Shown piece after piece: positions 42,048 to 57,000 of a stretch of DNA of 64,000 bases; the stretch's first letter is position 1, and every line of letters starts with the position of its first letter. The position numbers and the translations under genes were made by a program. The stretch spans positions 29,476,786 through 29,540,785 of the forward strand of contig NC_052021.1 in NCBI RefSeq assembly GCF_015832195.1, read 5' to 3'. This DNA is from Motacilla alba alba. Its lineage: Eukaryota > Chordata > Aves > Passeriformes > Motacillidae. The notes beneath the pieces were generated by a model. That model saw only the letters and a list, made by a program, of their open reading frames with translations, was not told the DNA's origin and ran no database searches.

Positions 42048-45000
42048 AGAGAGAGAATTCTACAGGTATAAAGACACTCAGAAATATCAAAAAAGGAGAC
42101 ATAGCTAAATTAATACAAGATGAGACTTTTCCAATGAGCAGTGAGACACTTTGCAATGGATATCAAAGTTATGCCTGCGGATTCAGTGACACTCAGTTGA
42201 CTTACCTACCTTAAAGCAGCATGGCTAAAATACGATCTTTTGAAATTCTTAAATAACAAAAAATTGCATTACTAACAATAACCAATTTTTAAAAAATCTA
42301 TACACTAGATAAGACCTCTAGCCAGCATTCCCATTACAGAGTATTCAAGACAAATGGGAGCAATACTCAAAAAATGGAACTAAAGATATGCTGGGGAAGA
42401 GGTGAAGTGATAGAAACTCAAAAAAAGCTTGTCTGCATCTACAGTGCATATTTTGCATATCAGCCACACTTTCTCTCTCACAGGAAGGCACTGCTTTAAA
42501 GGAGTGCCTTTAAAGATAGTTACTGGCTGCCTGCTCATCCAGCACTCTCAACTGCTATTCCTTCCTTAATAAATGCTATGTAGAAATGCATGATACCTAT
42601 AGATTCACAAAAAGATGACTGTACACTTCAAGTTCATGACTTATTTGCAAAATTTTCATTTTTCAGTAACAACAAATTAACCACTGCTCTCCTGTCCTGG
42701 CTTTATGCTGCTGCCTCGAGAGAAATTCCACTTAAAAAATTCAATCAGTTCTATTGACAGTAGAAAGTTATACTAGAACACTTGAAACTTACCTAGTAAT
42801 CTGTAGAACTGTTAGACACCAATAATCAGGAAAGCACATTGCAAGAAAAAAAGAATCTAGCTTTCAAAAGGAAGGGGAATCTCTTTCAGAAGTTGGTTGG
42901 TAAAGTTACTCCCCAGTAAAATGCAAAAATAAAAAATAAGAAAGAGTGCCAAGGTTCAATGTCAAAGATTTATTTCTGATATGGACAGAAGAGAAGAAAG
43001 AGAAAGGCATTTGCTTGCACCTCTCCCATTCTACAACTGCTTTGCTGAAAAGGAGTCCCGGGACAAAATCTGTCAAGACCCACACAGCATCCTTTCCTAC
43101 ACTGTTCTTCCTGCAGCCACAGCAGCATCCTTTCAGTCTTTTCTACTGTAGATTTAAAACACCTACCTCAGCATTTGAAGAGTTATACACCAGGTTGAGG
43201 ATTTGGCAAAATCAAAAAAGAACCCTTTGCTCCACTAAATTATTTCTGAATGTGCAGAAAAGTGTGTATTGTGTCCAGGACACATTTCCAGTGTCTTTAT
43301 AAGTTACTACTTCCATCTGTTAAAACAAATTCAGAAACAAAACTAATCTCTGTAGAAGTAAATTTTTTCTTCTTAGTGAGAATCAGGTTCTTAATTTTCT
43401 GGTTCTTTATTTTCATTATGTTTACTAGATATGAGGGAATATTGCTTTAATGACCTGTCGTAAAATCTGTTCCTCCTAGCAGCTATTTTTAAAGCTCGGG
43501 AATTAATTACAACTCTTGGTTACCTCAATCATATGCAACCAAGACTTTTGGTTCCTCATCCACTTCTACACATCAGTTGGCAAGAATCTGAATGCCTCTG
43601 CTCACAACAGCAGCCAAGAGTTTGCTCTGAGTTATTACAAACATTTTTAGAATACTCCCTATTTCAGACTCTCTTCCAATAGCAGAAGCTTCAAGAACTA
43701 TCGTGGAAATAAAAATGTTTATCAAGATTGGCAAAAAATTTGTTTGAGAAAAGAATTCTTTTCTCAAATATTGCTTTGCAAGGAGTAAAAACCCATCATA
43801 GATGTTCCCATGTTTTGGCTAAACACCCACTGTAGCCAAAATGAAGACATTTAATATTACTTTCTCTCTCCAGCAGGCCTGCACCTCAGATGTAATCTTG
43901 GAACAATTTAATTAAGAGTTTTTAGGCTAAAACTGCCTCCAGCCTGGACTGTCTGCTATGCAAAGAAAGCTTATTCCATCTGAAGCCATGCCTACAGATA
44001 CATTCTTAGGCTAGTCTGAATACTAAATTAGTATTTTTGTGAATTATTTTTATTTAACTAGTTGAAATGAGATAGCTCTGCTGCCCTCCCCCCTGTGTAA
44101 CAACATAGTCTGTCATGTACTATTTACTAAAAGTCAAAATACAATTTGAAGAAAAAAGACTTTTTTATCAATGAGCACTGCCTGGCTGTGCTCAGGAAGA
44201 GGGTCTGAGCCAGCTTGGCACTGACCTTGCTGGAGCTGAGACCAGATTACCTCCAGAGGTCCCTTCCCTTCTAAATTACTGATTCTACTCAAACAGATAC
44301 CTTGTCCAGATGCCATTTTAATCTTCTTGTGGACTACATATAATTATAAAAAATGCTTGGAATCAAGCCAATTTTTCTGCTGAATGTTTCAACCACGTAT
44401 TTCCTAGGAGTTTCTCAAACCTGTAAATAACATAAAAGAATCAGGCACTTTAAAGGTTCCACACTAGCTAAATATTCACAGCTGATTCCACACTAGCTAA
44501 ATATTCAAAGCCAGCTCTACTCCCATGGTCTCCTGCAGCAAGCTGGCCATCACTGTTTGCTCTTCCTCACTGCTGTGCACAGGCACAGCCTCTTAGCTCA
44601 GGCCAGCCACGAGTTCTTGAGGCAGAAGTCCCCATGGTCCCCACCTCCTGTGCTTGGATTTGCGTTAGGAAGGGCTCCTGCTCCTGGAACACAGCGAGTG
44701 CAGTCCCTGCAGAGGAAGCTGTGGCAGCAGTGGTGCTGCTAATGCCAATCCTGATGTGAGGGCTCCAGGACTGCCCGCAGCCCCAAGGCTGTACCAGCTC
44801 TAACAGGGCAGCCTAAGCACCCCACTGTCCACTTTACTTGCAAAATACACATCTGTATCAACTTTCTTTTATTTATATGTACATGTTCACAGAGAGAATT
44901 TGATCTACAGTCTATACACAAGTCTTGAATCCAGAAATAGATTAATTATCATATTGGTGTGTTTCACAGTCCCCAAGAACAGACTGTACAGCTCAAACAG

Positions 45001-48000
45001 AACTGGACTCCACATTTCACAGAAATACCATGTGACTGAACAGCAGTTTGTGACTGAAGCAAGTTACTTGTTGTACACTTAACTAGTCCAATGAAACCCT
45101 ACTGTAAATGTGCATCTGATTTAAACCAGTGGAAATCGCTGCTTTGGAAGGGGGAGATTTACAGTGGAGATGAGCCACATGTTTGTTTGCATTATAAGTT
45201 CTGGACACTGTAATCCTATGCTCCCTTCACATGTAGCTCACATTGTTATGCAAAGTGATTGTTTTTAGTTTACAAGCTGCTGCACAGACTATTTCTGATA
45301 TATTCCCACAGATGTGTGATTTAACTACTGTGGAACCTAGAAACAGATTTCTGCACTTGCTCTCTAAATATCAACTTTGTTATTTCTTGACTCTGCTGAT
45401 GAACTTCAGATGAGTCAATTCCAGTTTCTCAAGGGTCACTTACTGTATTTGCAAGTATCTACATTTTTTTAAATGCGTGGTTAACTTGTTATCTACCAGA
45501 CTTCCATATATATTAAACTGAAGTAGAGCAACTGATGTTTTTCATTACATACTTACATATATAGTGCATGTACTTATATGCACAACTTATACATAAAAAG
45601 TGCATGTGCATATTTATAACATATATACTTTTTAGATGGCTTTTACAATTAAAAAAACCCAGCAAATAAAACACACAAAAAATATTTCTGCATATCTGCC
45701 TCAGGTTTCTAAGGAATTAGGCTTCTTTTCTTCAGCCAAGGAAAACCTAAAGCTTCGATTAGTATCAAATGGATCTGAGGGTACACAAACATGATATTTG
45801 TTTCAAACTAAGCATCTAAAAATGGAAAGGGATGACAGAAGTATAGATCTGAATATACTGACTTTTGGTTAAAGTATCTGTGAAGACACATAGTTTGTAA
45901 ATTCTATTTATCTCACCCAAACTCTGACAGAGGCAGCCTTTTACCAGATTGCATTAAGGGAGATGCTCCATTTTCTAATGATTATTTACTCCTGATCACT
46001 TCTGATCTGCAGGTGGCCTTTGCAGAGCGTCACTCTGCTCCCTCTAACCTTAATACACCAGGTGACCTTTTAGTCATTTCATTTGTATGACAGGAATTGG
46101 CAATTCCAGGTTTGATCCCCAAGGCTTTTCCAGGACAATTGCTGCACTGCCCACTCACATTATTCTCTTATTGCTCTCTGCCTTTATTACAGAGCTCTGG
46201 GAGAACATGCACTGCACTCCTCTGGGGAAATTTTTGCTTATAAATTGTTTTTAAATTATGGAAACTGTTTTTAAGATGCTTGGTCACCAATAAGAATCAC
46301 TCACCTTGCACTGATAATTATCTTAATATTCACTTTTGCCCACAAAATGAGATTCCACTCCTGCTATTCTACAGACAGAACAGCCACAGTAACTGGTAAT
46401 GCAATAACCATTGAAAATTATAATAACAATACAAATATACCACTGTTCTCATTCACTCTGTGTGGCCTCCAAGTGTTGAGCTCCACCAGACCTAGAACAG
46501 ACTTGTAAGACTGAGACAAGCACGTAATTTCTGGTTCAGCTTGTGATTGAAGAGGGAGAAAGAAAGAAAGTAGATAAACAGTTGATTTGACATAATGTTC
46601 AGTTAAATAATTACATTCTAGGAAGGCAAGATGTGACACACGTAACAACACTGCATTACCTTGAGTTCAAGAATCTGAACTACTTAAAGCATTTGACTTA
46701 ATAAAAATAGTTACAATACATTAGACTGTACTCAGAATAAGGAATTCCTCCCACAAAATTAAAGGCTTTCTTTGCAGTCACTCAGTACATTTTATGCCTG
46801 TATTTTGATACTTGAACCATAAAATTTTAAATGACTAGACATCAACTAACTATTTGTGATGTATGAAAATTCATTTCTATCCCATTGCAGGGCATCAGAT
46901 ACCTACATTAAAGAATGGTAGGTTTATTAGTTAAATAATTATTATAAATAATTATTTTATAGTTATTGATTAAGGCTATTTTTAAAAATCTCCATTCCAA
47001 ATTTCTTCCTAGTATGCAACCTGATGATGCTTTTGTTTAAGCTAACGTAATTGTTAATTTAGCCAGTGCAAACAAAAAAATAAGTACCAGAATCAAGCAG
47101 CTGAGATTTCTTGTATGGGCTTTCCAGCAGTTATTAATGCACTCCAAGTCTATAAACAGGTGAGATATTTATACTCAGAAGCAAGGACAATATCAGATTC
47201 CTGAAGGGCAGAAGTTAAACATCAGCTGTTCTGTGACAACTACAAGCACTTGCCTATCCTTTGACAATCTGCAGAAACTCCAATGTCATTTTCTCTTCCT
47301 TAACTGCAAGATGAACTTCCAGATGATGAACTGCTTGTGGCAGTAATGCTCAGACAGGTTCTTACTGAGCGACCTGCAGTCAGAAAGAACAACTCTGCAA
47401 CTCTGTCATGTCAAACCTGCACACATCTCACACAGATGTTGGGAGATGTTGGTTTTAGGAGAGTTTGTGAGCTCCAAGTGCCAATACCTTGCTATTTCTT
47501 AACAAGATTTTTACTCACTGCCACGGGCCCCTTTTCCACAACTTTTTCCCCACTTTTTTCCAGGCTTCCTCTCTGGAAAACATTTCTGTTCAGTATTTAC
47601 ACATTCAAGCACAGACTCCCCTTCTGCATTATTTTGGAAGACATAACTGTCAACCTGCCCAACTTGATGAGGTCTTGATTTGGTAGGAAACATTGCAACA
47701 TCACTAAAATCCATACACATGAGTAAATTAGCTCCAATCCAGTTACTACCTCCTTAGTAAGAACAGATCCCAGCCTCTTAATCAGAAAAAAAACCTATAT
47801 TAGGAAAAGGCTAACTATTATAAAATAGTTTATCAGAGAAAATATATTTTAAAAGTAAATTTGAGGGCTGAAGAGGAAAACAGACTACAATACAATGAGA
47901 ACAGAACCAGCTTATTTTTCCAAAGGTGGCTGTAGATATCTGTTTAAGAAAGTCCCTCCCCTTCCACTTCAGCCACGTGAGGCAGCCTCCAAGCTGCCAG

Positions 48001-51000
48001 CTCATCTGGCCATGCAACTTTGCAACAGGATGTAACAAAATAATTGAAAAAGCCATTCCAGAAATACTGAATTACCCAGGAACCACTTTGTGTACTCTGG
48101 TCAATAAAACACTGTTATCTCTCTTACAATAAGCCATACTGTTTATACAAACAAAGTCAGCTTTCATGCATCGGCCATCTATTTATTTAGCAAGATCAGC
48201 TATCACTGTAAATCAATTTGTTTGCAAATGAGAAAGACAGCTGCTGTAAAACCTACTTAAAACTCTTTACTGCATTCAGTATTTGGACCTGTTGCTGAAC
48301 AGGCAAGAAGAATAGAGGGAGAAAAATAAAAAAGAGTCACCAGCACCACATCTGGTGACACTCTGAAACAGTGTTCACTTTTCCAAGCATTTCTAAGGAA
48401 AAGGTATAATTTACTGTTTACTTAATAGTTACATATCTTTAAATATGAACCAGTACTTTAAAAAGTAAGACAAGAAAAGCTTACAACTGACAATCAAACT
48501 GGGTACTATCAGAATGATACATAAAATAGTCACCTGAAAGCTAACTCATTGAATCTGTACTACAGGTTGGCTATTCCATGAGGAAAAACACAGCAAAAAT
48601 GGGTTTCTTTTCAGATCAGCTCTGTAAAAAAGAGAACAGAACTAATCCTGAGTAAGCCTGAAGTTTCATGCAGCTTTTGTCCTAGAACAGTCATACAGAA
48701 AAGTCTTATAAGGACAATTCACCCAACATAACCAACTAAAAGGCTGGAGCCTCTTTCATGACTGATGAATCAGGAGGTCACTGCCATGTTTTCAGAAGTC
48801 AACACCTTGCAAGATATCAGCTTGGAAGGCAGCTGGATAGACAGTACCACCAGAGGCATCTGCAATACAACTTGGCTACAAAATCTGATGGAGATTTCCA
48901 ATGGAATCAGGTGGCTTCAAATCAAACTTATTTCACTACACAAGACAAGTAGCTGGTTGTGGAACTCCTAAATCCAAGGACCATGAATTAGCCTTGCTGG
49001 CAGCTCTCTAAGGAGGAGCTGGGGATGGGGAAGTGCAAGAGCACAGAGAGCACTAAGCACTGCTCAGCACAGCTTCTTCTCACTCAAGTTCTTTTATCCA
49101 TTAATCTTTTCATCTACTATTTTAAATTTGAGATCAGCGAGTCAGATTCATTTCAAGCAGTCAATGTCTGTAGCCCTCCAGGGAAAATCACAATGTCAAA
49201 TTTGGACACGGAGAAAAAGGTGCAGGGAAGGGAAGCCCCAGACTTGGATGCTCATGCTGTATTTAGGACTGTCTGCTGCCAAATGCCAGAATGGAGAAAG
49301 CTCTACTTTCTGCCTGCCCCAGCAATGGTGCTCATGGCCAGGATGCAGCACAGGCCAGGTTCTGATGAGCAGGTAAGAAGTTCCAGGTCAGGCTGTGACT
49401 GAAATAATGGCATTGGGCTCTAAATAACTATCTGAACACACACTGAAATAAACCCCCTGTCAGTGGGGTTTTGGTGTTTTGTTTTGTTTTTTAATGCTCA
49501 TATGCAACAGTTTCTGAGTAATAAAGAACTACAGTGCATTTTCACAGAAGGTTGTTCATTAAGTCACAGTAAAGCTTTCTGAAACCCCAAGTCAAAAAGC
49601 TTAAATGTTTAGGATGAGACTGAAAAAATCCTGGTGGCCTTCAAGTTTATTTGAAAGACAGATTACAGAATATTATGTAAGGCACAAATCTCAGAACTAT
49701 TCCCCATTGTATTTACAAATATTACCAAGTTTTACAAGATCATGAATTTTCATAAAAAGTGACATTTTCAAAAAGCTTTTCTTGCTTTAATCCTCCTTCT
49801 TTCTTTTGATAGGATTAAATGCTGAAATGGCAGGCTGTTAAATAAGCACAGTGAAATGCCAACTGTGAGGCATTTAACTCCATGTATTCACAAATTAACA
49901 TTTCACAGTTGCTTTAAATTTTGACATTATAGTTTAGTACCTTCAGGCAACTCATTTCATAAGGTGCTGGATTTGATTTACATTATTTTTTATTTTAGAT
50001 TCATATTTATGGTACTGGAATACCTTGAAGTTTCCCTTAATCCCTGATAAAGGAAAATTAGTTTTATGAAAAGCTGAGAAATATTGCTCTTTTTTTTTTT
50101 ATAGTGCAAGATTGAAAGATGGTGTTATAGGTCCTCCCCTTGAGTTACTCCAGCGCTGATCACAACGCTCAGAATGAACTGGAGAAAATATCAAGCAATA
50201 TTCATAAAAAACCATGGGATGATAATCTTAATTAATCTTAATACTTTAATTTTTTCTATTATTAGATTACTTCAGGAGATATTTGTGTGCTTCTGAGACA
50301 ACTGATGCAAGAGTGAATCCTATGGGCCACCAGATGTGGCATTTTAGATGGAAATCTTTACTTTTCAGAATATGAAATCCAGTTTCAGTATTGCTAAAGT
50401 TAATATTTATAGAAGGGATTTCAAAAAAATCATAATGAAAAACCCTACTAACAATAAAAAAGCTCCAAGACTTAATACCTGTAGAAATAAGAAATTGTGG
50501 AGAAATGAACTTGTGGCTATTCTTACAGTACCACCTCAGACAACATAGTTGACACCAGAGTTTAAAGATGTTCCTTCATTTCTCTTGTGCTATGTAACTT
50601 ATTTCATGATCAATAATGGTTCTCTTGTGCTCCTGAATTTTTATAAAAAAGACGTTAAGAGAAAACTTGGAACAGATATATTTTTGGTGTGCAGTGGAGA
50701 ACCTCTCCACATTACTTTGGATTCTTACAACCAATAAAAAGCACAAACCATTTACAGTTCACGTATGTATAACATTATCAGAAGATACCAATCTCTTTGC
50801 AATAGTTTCTACAATTTCTAGAAAACTACTTCATGTTTATCAGAAAAATCTGTATGTAGATAAAAGAAACATGACTACAAATATTTGCAGAGCAGTTAAT
50901 AAGAAACAAGATTCTCCCTAAATACCACTGGACTTCTGAGTCATTCTTCTATACAGAGGTGGATCCAGAGAAAAGCACCAGCATTTACAGAGCAGCCAAT

Positions 51001-54000
51001 GCACAGGGTACTTACAAAGCTACCTCAGGTCTCTCCTACTCATACTTCAAGTTCATCTCCATGTCCATTCTTCTGCCACTTGTACAGAAAGACTGTATTT
51101 TCCTTTTATAAATAAAGACATTTTGATTTTTGCTGAAAAATCCTGCTGTTCATTCACAACACTACAGGAAGTGCTGGCAGTGGTAAAGAGTCTCACCAAG
51201 GGTAGAGAGGGCTCAGAGTTCACTCTGAACAGATTTGCTCCAAGGGAAAATAGAACAATTCTTTTTGTTTGTAGAAATTAACCTGGTGCTGCTGACTGGC
51301 AGGCCAGTGGACACACGCATCCACGTTTATGACACAGCCTCCACTCCACATCTACAGGCATGTATCTCATCATTTAGAGATATCTCCTTATTTAACCACA
51401 GAACACCTGTCTGCCAATCCAATGCTGCTAATGCTAATTACTGCATCCTAGCCATTCATCACTTTTACACAGCAATGCACTGATTAACCTTAATTCCAGC
51501 AGCATGTACTACTAATTAAGGTATTTAAGGATGTTTACATGTTTCACATGGGAATGTGCCAAATCACTCTCTGAAGTCTTACTCGTGTTTCAGATTTGAC
51601 AAACATACGCCTGAGACACCTTTGTATTGTAACAGACACTTCAATAATGCTCCAGATATATTCAATAACACAGCAGCTTTTTTCAAAATCAATTGTGACA
51701 TCTACTAATGTTCCATAAATTCTGGGATCAGATTAAAGTCTTGCCAAAATTCATTACAAAGTATTAAACCTGTCCAATCTTTTATCACTACGACTAACAC
51801 AATAAAATGAATGAAAATGTCAGGAAGTATAGAAAGTTATGAGAATTTTCCTCAGGAACATTGTAGAGCATAGTCTGAATCAGGTATCGTCATGCCTTTG
51901 TGAGGCTTGTATAAATTGGATCCTGTTAAACCAGAATGTACCTTTAACTTTTCACTTCAACTTTGTCTGCTATTTCTCTTTTGTAGTTTCTGACATTGTT
52001 ATTCATTCTAATTTCATTTCAAGTAAGTATTGCAAACATGAGCATTACAATCAGGATTTAATATAAAAAAGATATTAAGTATTGCTATCAACTGCCTCAT
52101 GGTTAACATTGCATTAGAGCTAATAATCACAACTAAGGATAGAAGTAAACTTTTTGTTTGGAAAAATAACCCAATTTTTTCATTATAAATTACAATTTAA
52201 CTACTCACACAGTTAATATTTCTGAAAAGAACTAAGTTCCAGTGCTAAATGTGTAAGCCACACCTCCTATTTCGTTGAGAACCTTTGAAAATACTCTTAC
52301 CACTCAGTGAGATGTCCTAACATTTTGTAACTTAGCTTGCAAATTTAACTGGATTTCTTAAGGAAAAGAGATTTCCATGATTTTGCTACATCTCTTGAAT
52401 ATAAATTGAGAACCAAAAAGTAGTTCTGCAAGCTGCTAATTTTCAGTTTCCATACTGAGATTTCAAAAGCAGCATCTTTAAACAGGGCCACCATTCCAGG
52501 GGCCTCAAGTTCAAGGTGGTTGGGCACAGTGAATTCTCCAGTGCCAGCTGAGCTCGAGATGCAGCAACCCAAATTAAGGAGTCTCTGCTCTGGCAGTGTT
52601 TGAACCCACTGAATGAAGGACTGCACCACAGATGCACAGAAAACCCTCTGGACATTGAGGGCCAGATTTCCAAAAACTTAGGACATTTTTTAAAAACTGC
52701 CATTTAATTTAAAAACCTGCCATTTCACTTTAGATACTGACACGGAAGATGAGTTTTTGAGAGCCTCCCCGTGAGTGCTTTTCCATAGCTTTAGAAGAAG
52801 CCATTCCACCCTCACTCCTTTACTCCTACTGCCATCTGCTGTCACAAACACATCAGTGCCACAGTCTTTGTACAGCGTTTTTCCTTTCCTCCCCTGTGTA
52901 AAAGAATGTGTTGCAACACTGCTACTCAACCTCTAAAAATAATTACATGATAATTTTTCTAGAGAAGGGCACTGGTAAATCAATGGATTGCCACCTTCAC
53001 TGCCAGAGCATCAACCCCGCAGATCCGTGCATGTTTTCATCCACAGCTGCTGCTCAGCCATCCTCCCTTTTTGGCAAAACCTAATATACAGTAAGCTGAA
53101 AACAAGTATCACAGCATTTGTTACAAGGATTTTAGACCCAATGCAAAGTGGAATTTATTGGTGGAAAACTGAAAGAGATGTTGAAATTCTGGATTCTTGC
53201 TGCTCCAGTGGAAAACGATGCTGGTCTCCAAACACAACTCCAGTCAGATGTAACAAAGGCAAAGGCTTAAGTTAGTGGCACTCAGCAGAGGGTAAATTTC
53301 AGGACAGGGATTTTTGTTCCAGTGATTTCTTTACATGAAACCAACTGCTAACATGAAGTCTTTTTAAAGCTTTGGGGGGTTTTCTTCAATAAGCACACCA
53401 CTTAATGCTCAGCACAAGCCCAATTCAATTTGATTACTAACACAATATCCCTCTAATGTAAAACTGAAAAGCTCTTTCATACATCACACCTCTTCTGTGA
53501 AGAAACAGAAAAAGGTCATTCTCACCCTCACAAAAAATAGGCAGGCAATCTGCAGGCTGTATGCTGCTGAACTCCTGTTATCAAGTGCAATAATTAGTAA
53601 AACACTGCCTGGCCAGTATTGTAAGGTAAAGATAGGTGAATCTTACTGCTCTCTAAACACTGCTCCACCCAAATATAACAGGACTATAAAATGTATATTT
53701 TCTGCTTGTTTTAATGCAGCTGGACAGCTGGCAGAATATTCAAACCAGGTACAGTTTCAAGCACACTTGTGAGAACTGAACACAAAGTTATCCATACATG
53801 GTAATTTACCAGTGGACTAAAAAGTAAATAACTGGCCTGCTATGTTTTGGGTTTGGTTTTTTCTGTTATGTCACCCACTTGATTGCCTAAAGACACACTT
53901 TCTAGACAATGTATCAAGTGTAGAAGACAAAGTGCAATATGCAAAGATGACATCCTTTTTTTTACCGTTTTAATAGAACTTCTTGATTTTTCTTCCCAAA

Positions 54001-57000
54001 CATTACTGCTCAGCTCCATTGTGCAATGAACATTTGTTTCTCTTTCATAGGATCCAAACACCAGTAACCTGAAATAGAAAAGCCTATGGTAAGAACTGTA
54101 ATACCATTACACACATCCCAGATACCACACAGAATTCCTTATTCTTCATCTATACACTATTGTTACCAATGTGTATACCTAAAAGTCCAGAGAGAACAGA
54201 TTGCACAGGCACGGCCTTACACCAAAGGAAAGACACTGCCACCCTCTAGTGGAAGAACTCAAAACATATAAAATATAATCGAATTTTTAGCTGAGGAGTT
54301 TTGTTTGAGTTGACTTTTTCCCCTACAGTGTGTTTTTTTGTTTTTTTTTTTTTTTTTTTTGATTGGTTGGTGTTTTTTAAAATAAAAATTGGCATTTCTC
54401 CATAAAGGGCTTTTGTTTTATTTTAGGAAGAGCAACAATAGCCACCAGAGTCTTCCACATTAATCCAAAACACCACAATGTGAAGCTCTTGTTAGTTTAA
54501 AAGAGTGCTACTGTAGATTAAAGTCAGTTTACTAATGCTTCTATTTGTATTTCACTAAACTGGGATCCTCTTATCTATGATGTTTGTAACTTTTATAACA
54601 AAGAGTGGTTCTTCATGCATGATACCCTACTCCAGAAGGCTACAAAGCTTTTCAGACAGATATTAGTACAAAAAAACCAAAAAAAACCAAACAAACCCAG
54701 ACGATCAACTTTAGGCTATAGACCAGCAATCAAGTTGTTCACAGCATATTTCACAGTAGCTGCAAGCAGATAAATATTTTGGAATAAAAGCTTCAAACAA
54801 ACCTTACTCATTCAAAAGAGCTGTTAGATTTTAATTCCCCCCTAAACTTTCTATATACATTTGACAAGACCAGAAGCTTTCATCGCAAGTATCTTATTTG
54901 TGATTGTGATGTGTTAGACATTTCTTTAGATGATACAGACAAAAGCTGTCAGGAAAACGTGTCAATTTTCTCTGTTTATCTTGACGTTGTTAAATAATGT
55001 TTCTAGGTTAAATATTTATAATCAAAAAGTCTCATCTTTCAGATGTGCAGATTTGTAGTAAAAATTCCTTTGAAAATTAAGTAAAGTTATGAAGACAACT
55101 TACACCAATAATCAGAACTGGTAAAATTAAGACGACCCAAGGGTAAACACCTCTCTGACTGTGACAGCTCTCAAGCTTGCTTCTGCTCACTTAGATACAA
55201 TCTTAGGGACTTTTTCAGGGGCACTTATGGCCCTTCTGAAATATCAGCCCAGGATCTACTTTGCTGTACTGGGTAGAAAAACAAGCACATGAGATAGCTC
55301 AGAAGAGGAACAGAACAATTTTTAGCCAGAACTGCAACATAAGCACAAGCAAAGCAACGAGCCATCCTGAGATTCCACCTTAGAGCAGGTTAACAAACAC
55401 ACCACAAGGCAGCCAAACTACACATTTAAATTTTAGAGAGCTCTTCATGCTGGAGTTTGGAGCTCAATTTCCAATTTCAGAAAGACAAAGGCAAAATTTT
55501 AGCTTCTGCTATACTAAGAAAATTTTTGTGTGAAGAGTATCTCCATTAATTGCAAAGAAAGGGGCTGCATCCTGTAAGACAGCTGCACATAAAGACTGAC
55601 ATCATTATATATGACTAATATTAAAGAGATATCTATATCCTACAGATTGAAAAGTGCCCACTTTATGGCAGAGTTTTGGAAGTGTATTCTTGCCTAATAA
55701 AGTCAGAGTTTATTACCTTTGTTACTTTTTCCAGAGTGTTTCTTGATTAAAAAGAAACAAAGCCAAAATTTAACAGAATGCTGCTTTGTTTTTCTGGTTT
55801 TCATAGAAGTTTTAAGATAATGACAGATAACAGCATTTTTGCAACAATTGAGTTCTTTGAGGATGCTGCAATTTTGAAAACTTGAGTTTTTTGTACAGGT
55901 CAGATAATGTATCTTGCCAGATATATTCCTAATTATTTCTTTACACCAAAGTTCCCATCCTTTCATTAATTTATGAGCAAATTTAATTCTTCTTTCAACA
56001 GCACGACAGCAGAAAATTGCTATGGTCAAGCCTGCAATTAGAAAAGAAGTGTGAAAACTGCAAGTATTTGGTCATGTGAAGAGTATAATTTAATTAAACA
56101 AGATATTTATAACACAGAAAAAGTTAGCTAAACATTTTACCACTATAGTTTCACCACTGATGTCCAGACTTAAATGGGAGAAGCAGCTGTTACCTGACTA
56201 GGTGGAAGAATTCTACTTCCAAATTCTGTAGAGAAGTCAAAGATCATCTACTGTACTGAGAAAATAGAAAACCTTCTGGGGCACTGAGCAAAACTGAAAA
56301 CCACACAGAAATTAAAGTAATCCTTCACTCTGGAATGAGAATGAGAGGTTGAACGTTTAGGTTCTTATGGCAGATGTAAGTGCAAAAGCCCTGGATGTCA
56401 GCACACAGTGCTGCACTGGGAATTGGCCCAGCCAACCCTCACACCACTCACTGAGGGCTGATGAAAAAGGGAAATTTGATCACTGTTACTTTTGTATATA
56501 GAGTGTATGTTTCTTCTTTCACTACCAAAATTCTCTGTTTCTCTTTCTACCTCAAAAATATCTTCAGATGCAAATTAAACAAGAGTATTTACTCACTGAG
56601 GGACTCTATGGACAGCAGTTGTAGCTGTTTAGTTCAAAAAAAGAACAGGACAACTGGAAGATCTGAGGAATTACTGTGGGTCCAACAGTCAGACACCTTG
56701 GCTGAGAAGTGTCTGTTGAGATAATTTCCAAGTGTGTGGTGAAAAACTCCAAGCTGCATAAAACACTTGGATTATGTCAGACCTGACAAATCAGCAACTG
56801 CATCCTCTCCCAGCCATCTGATAAGCATCTGTGACAGCTGAAAACACTGAGAGCTCAGAATGATGTCAGACGGAGCAATCTGAGCTCTCAGTGCAAGGAA
56901 ACTCAAAAGTTGATGCTGCACGGTGTTTCAGATTCAGCAAAGACAACATTTAAAAATAACTTCCCAAACCAAGAACAACTGTACACAGTGTAAGGTGGTC

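Larger units (their letters stand above)
28493..53965 (-). other. PDZD8: PDZD8 intron 3 (25.5 kb)
   Basis: This is a very long AT-rich intron. I find no exon-like segment with a family match and no RNA gene. It contains two small tandem duplications (35253-35300, 44457-44514), two related unclassified repeat copies (39776-39940 and 41675-41838) with a GC-rich flank and an A31 tract, and a CR1 tail near 44.2 kb. No other segment gave a recognisable transposon, and conserved regulatory elements cannot be judged from one sequence. Confidence 0.8.
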
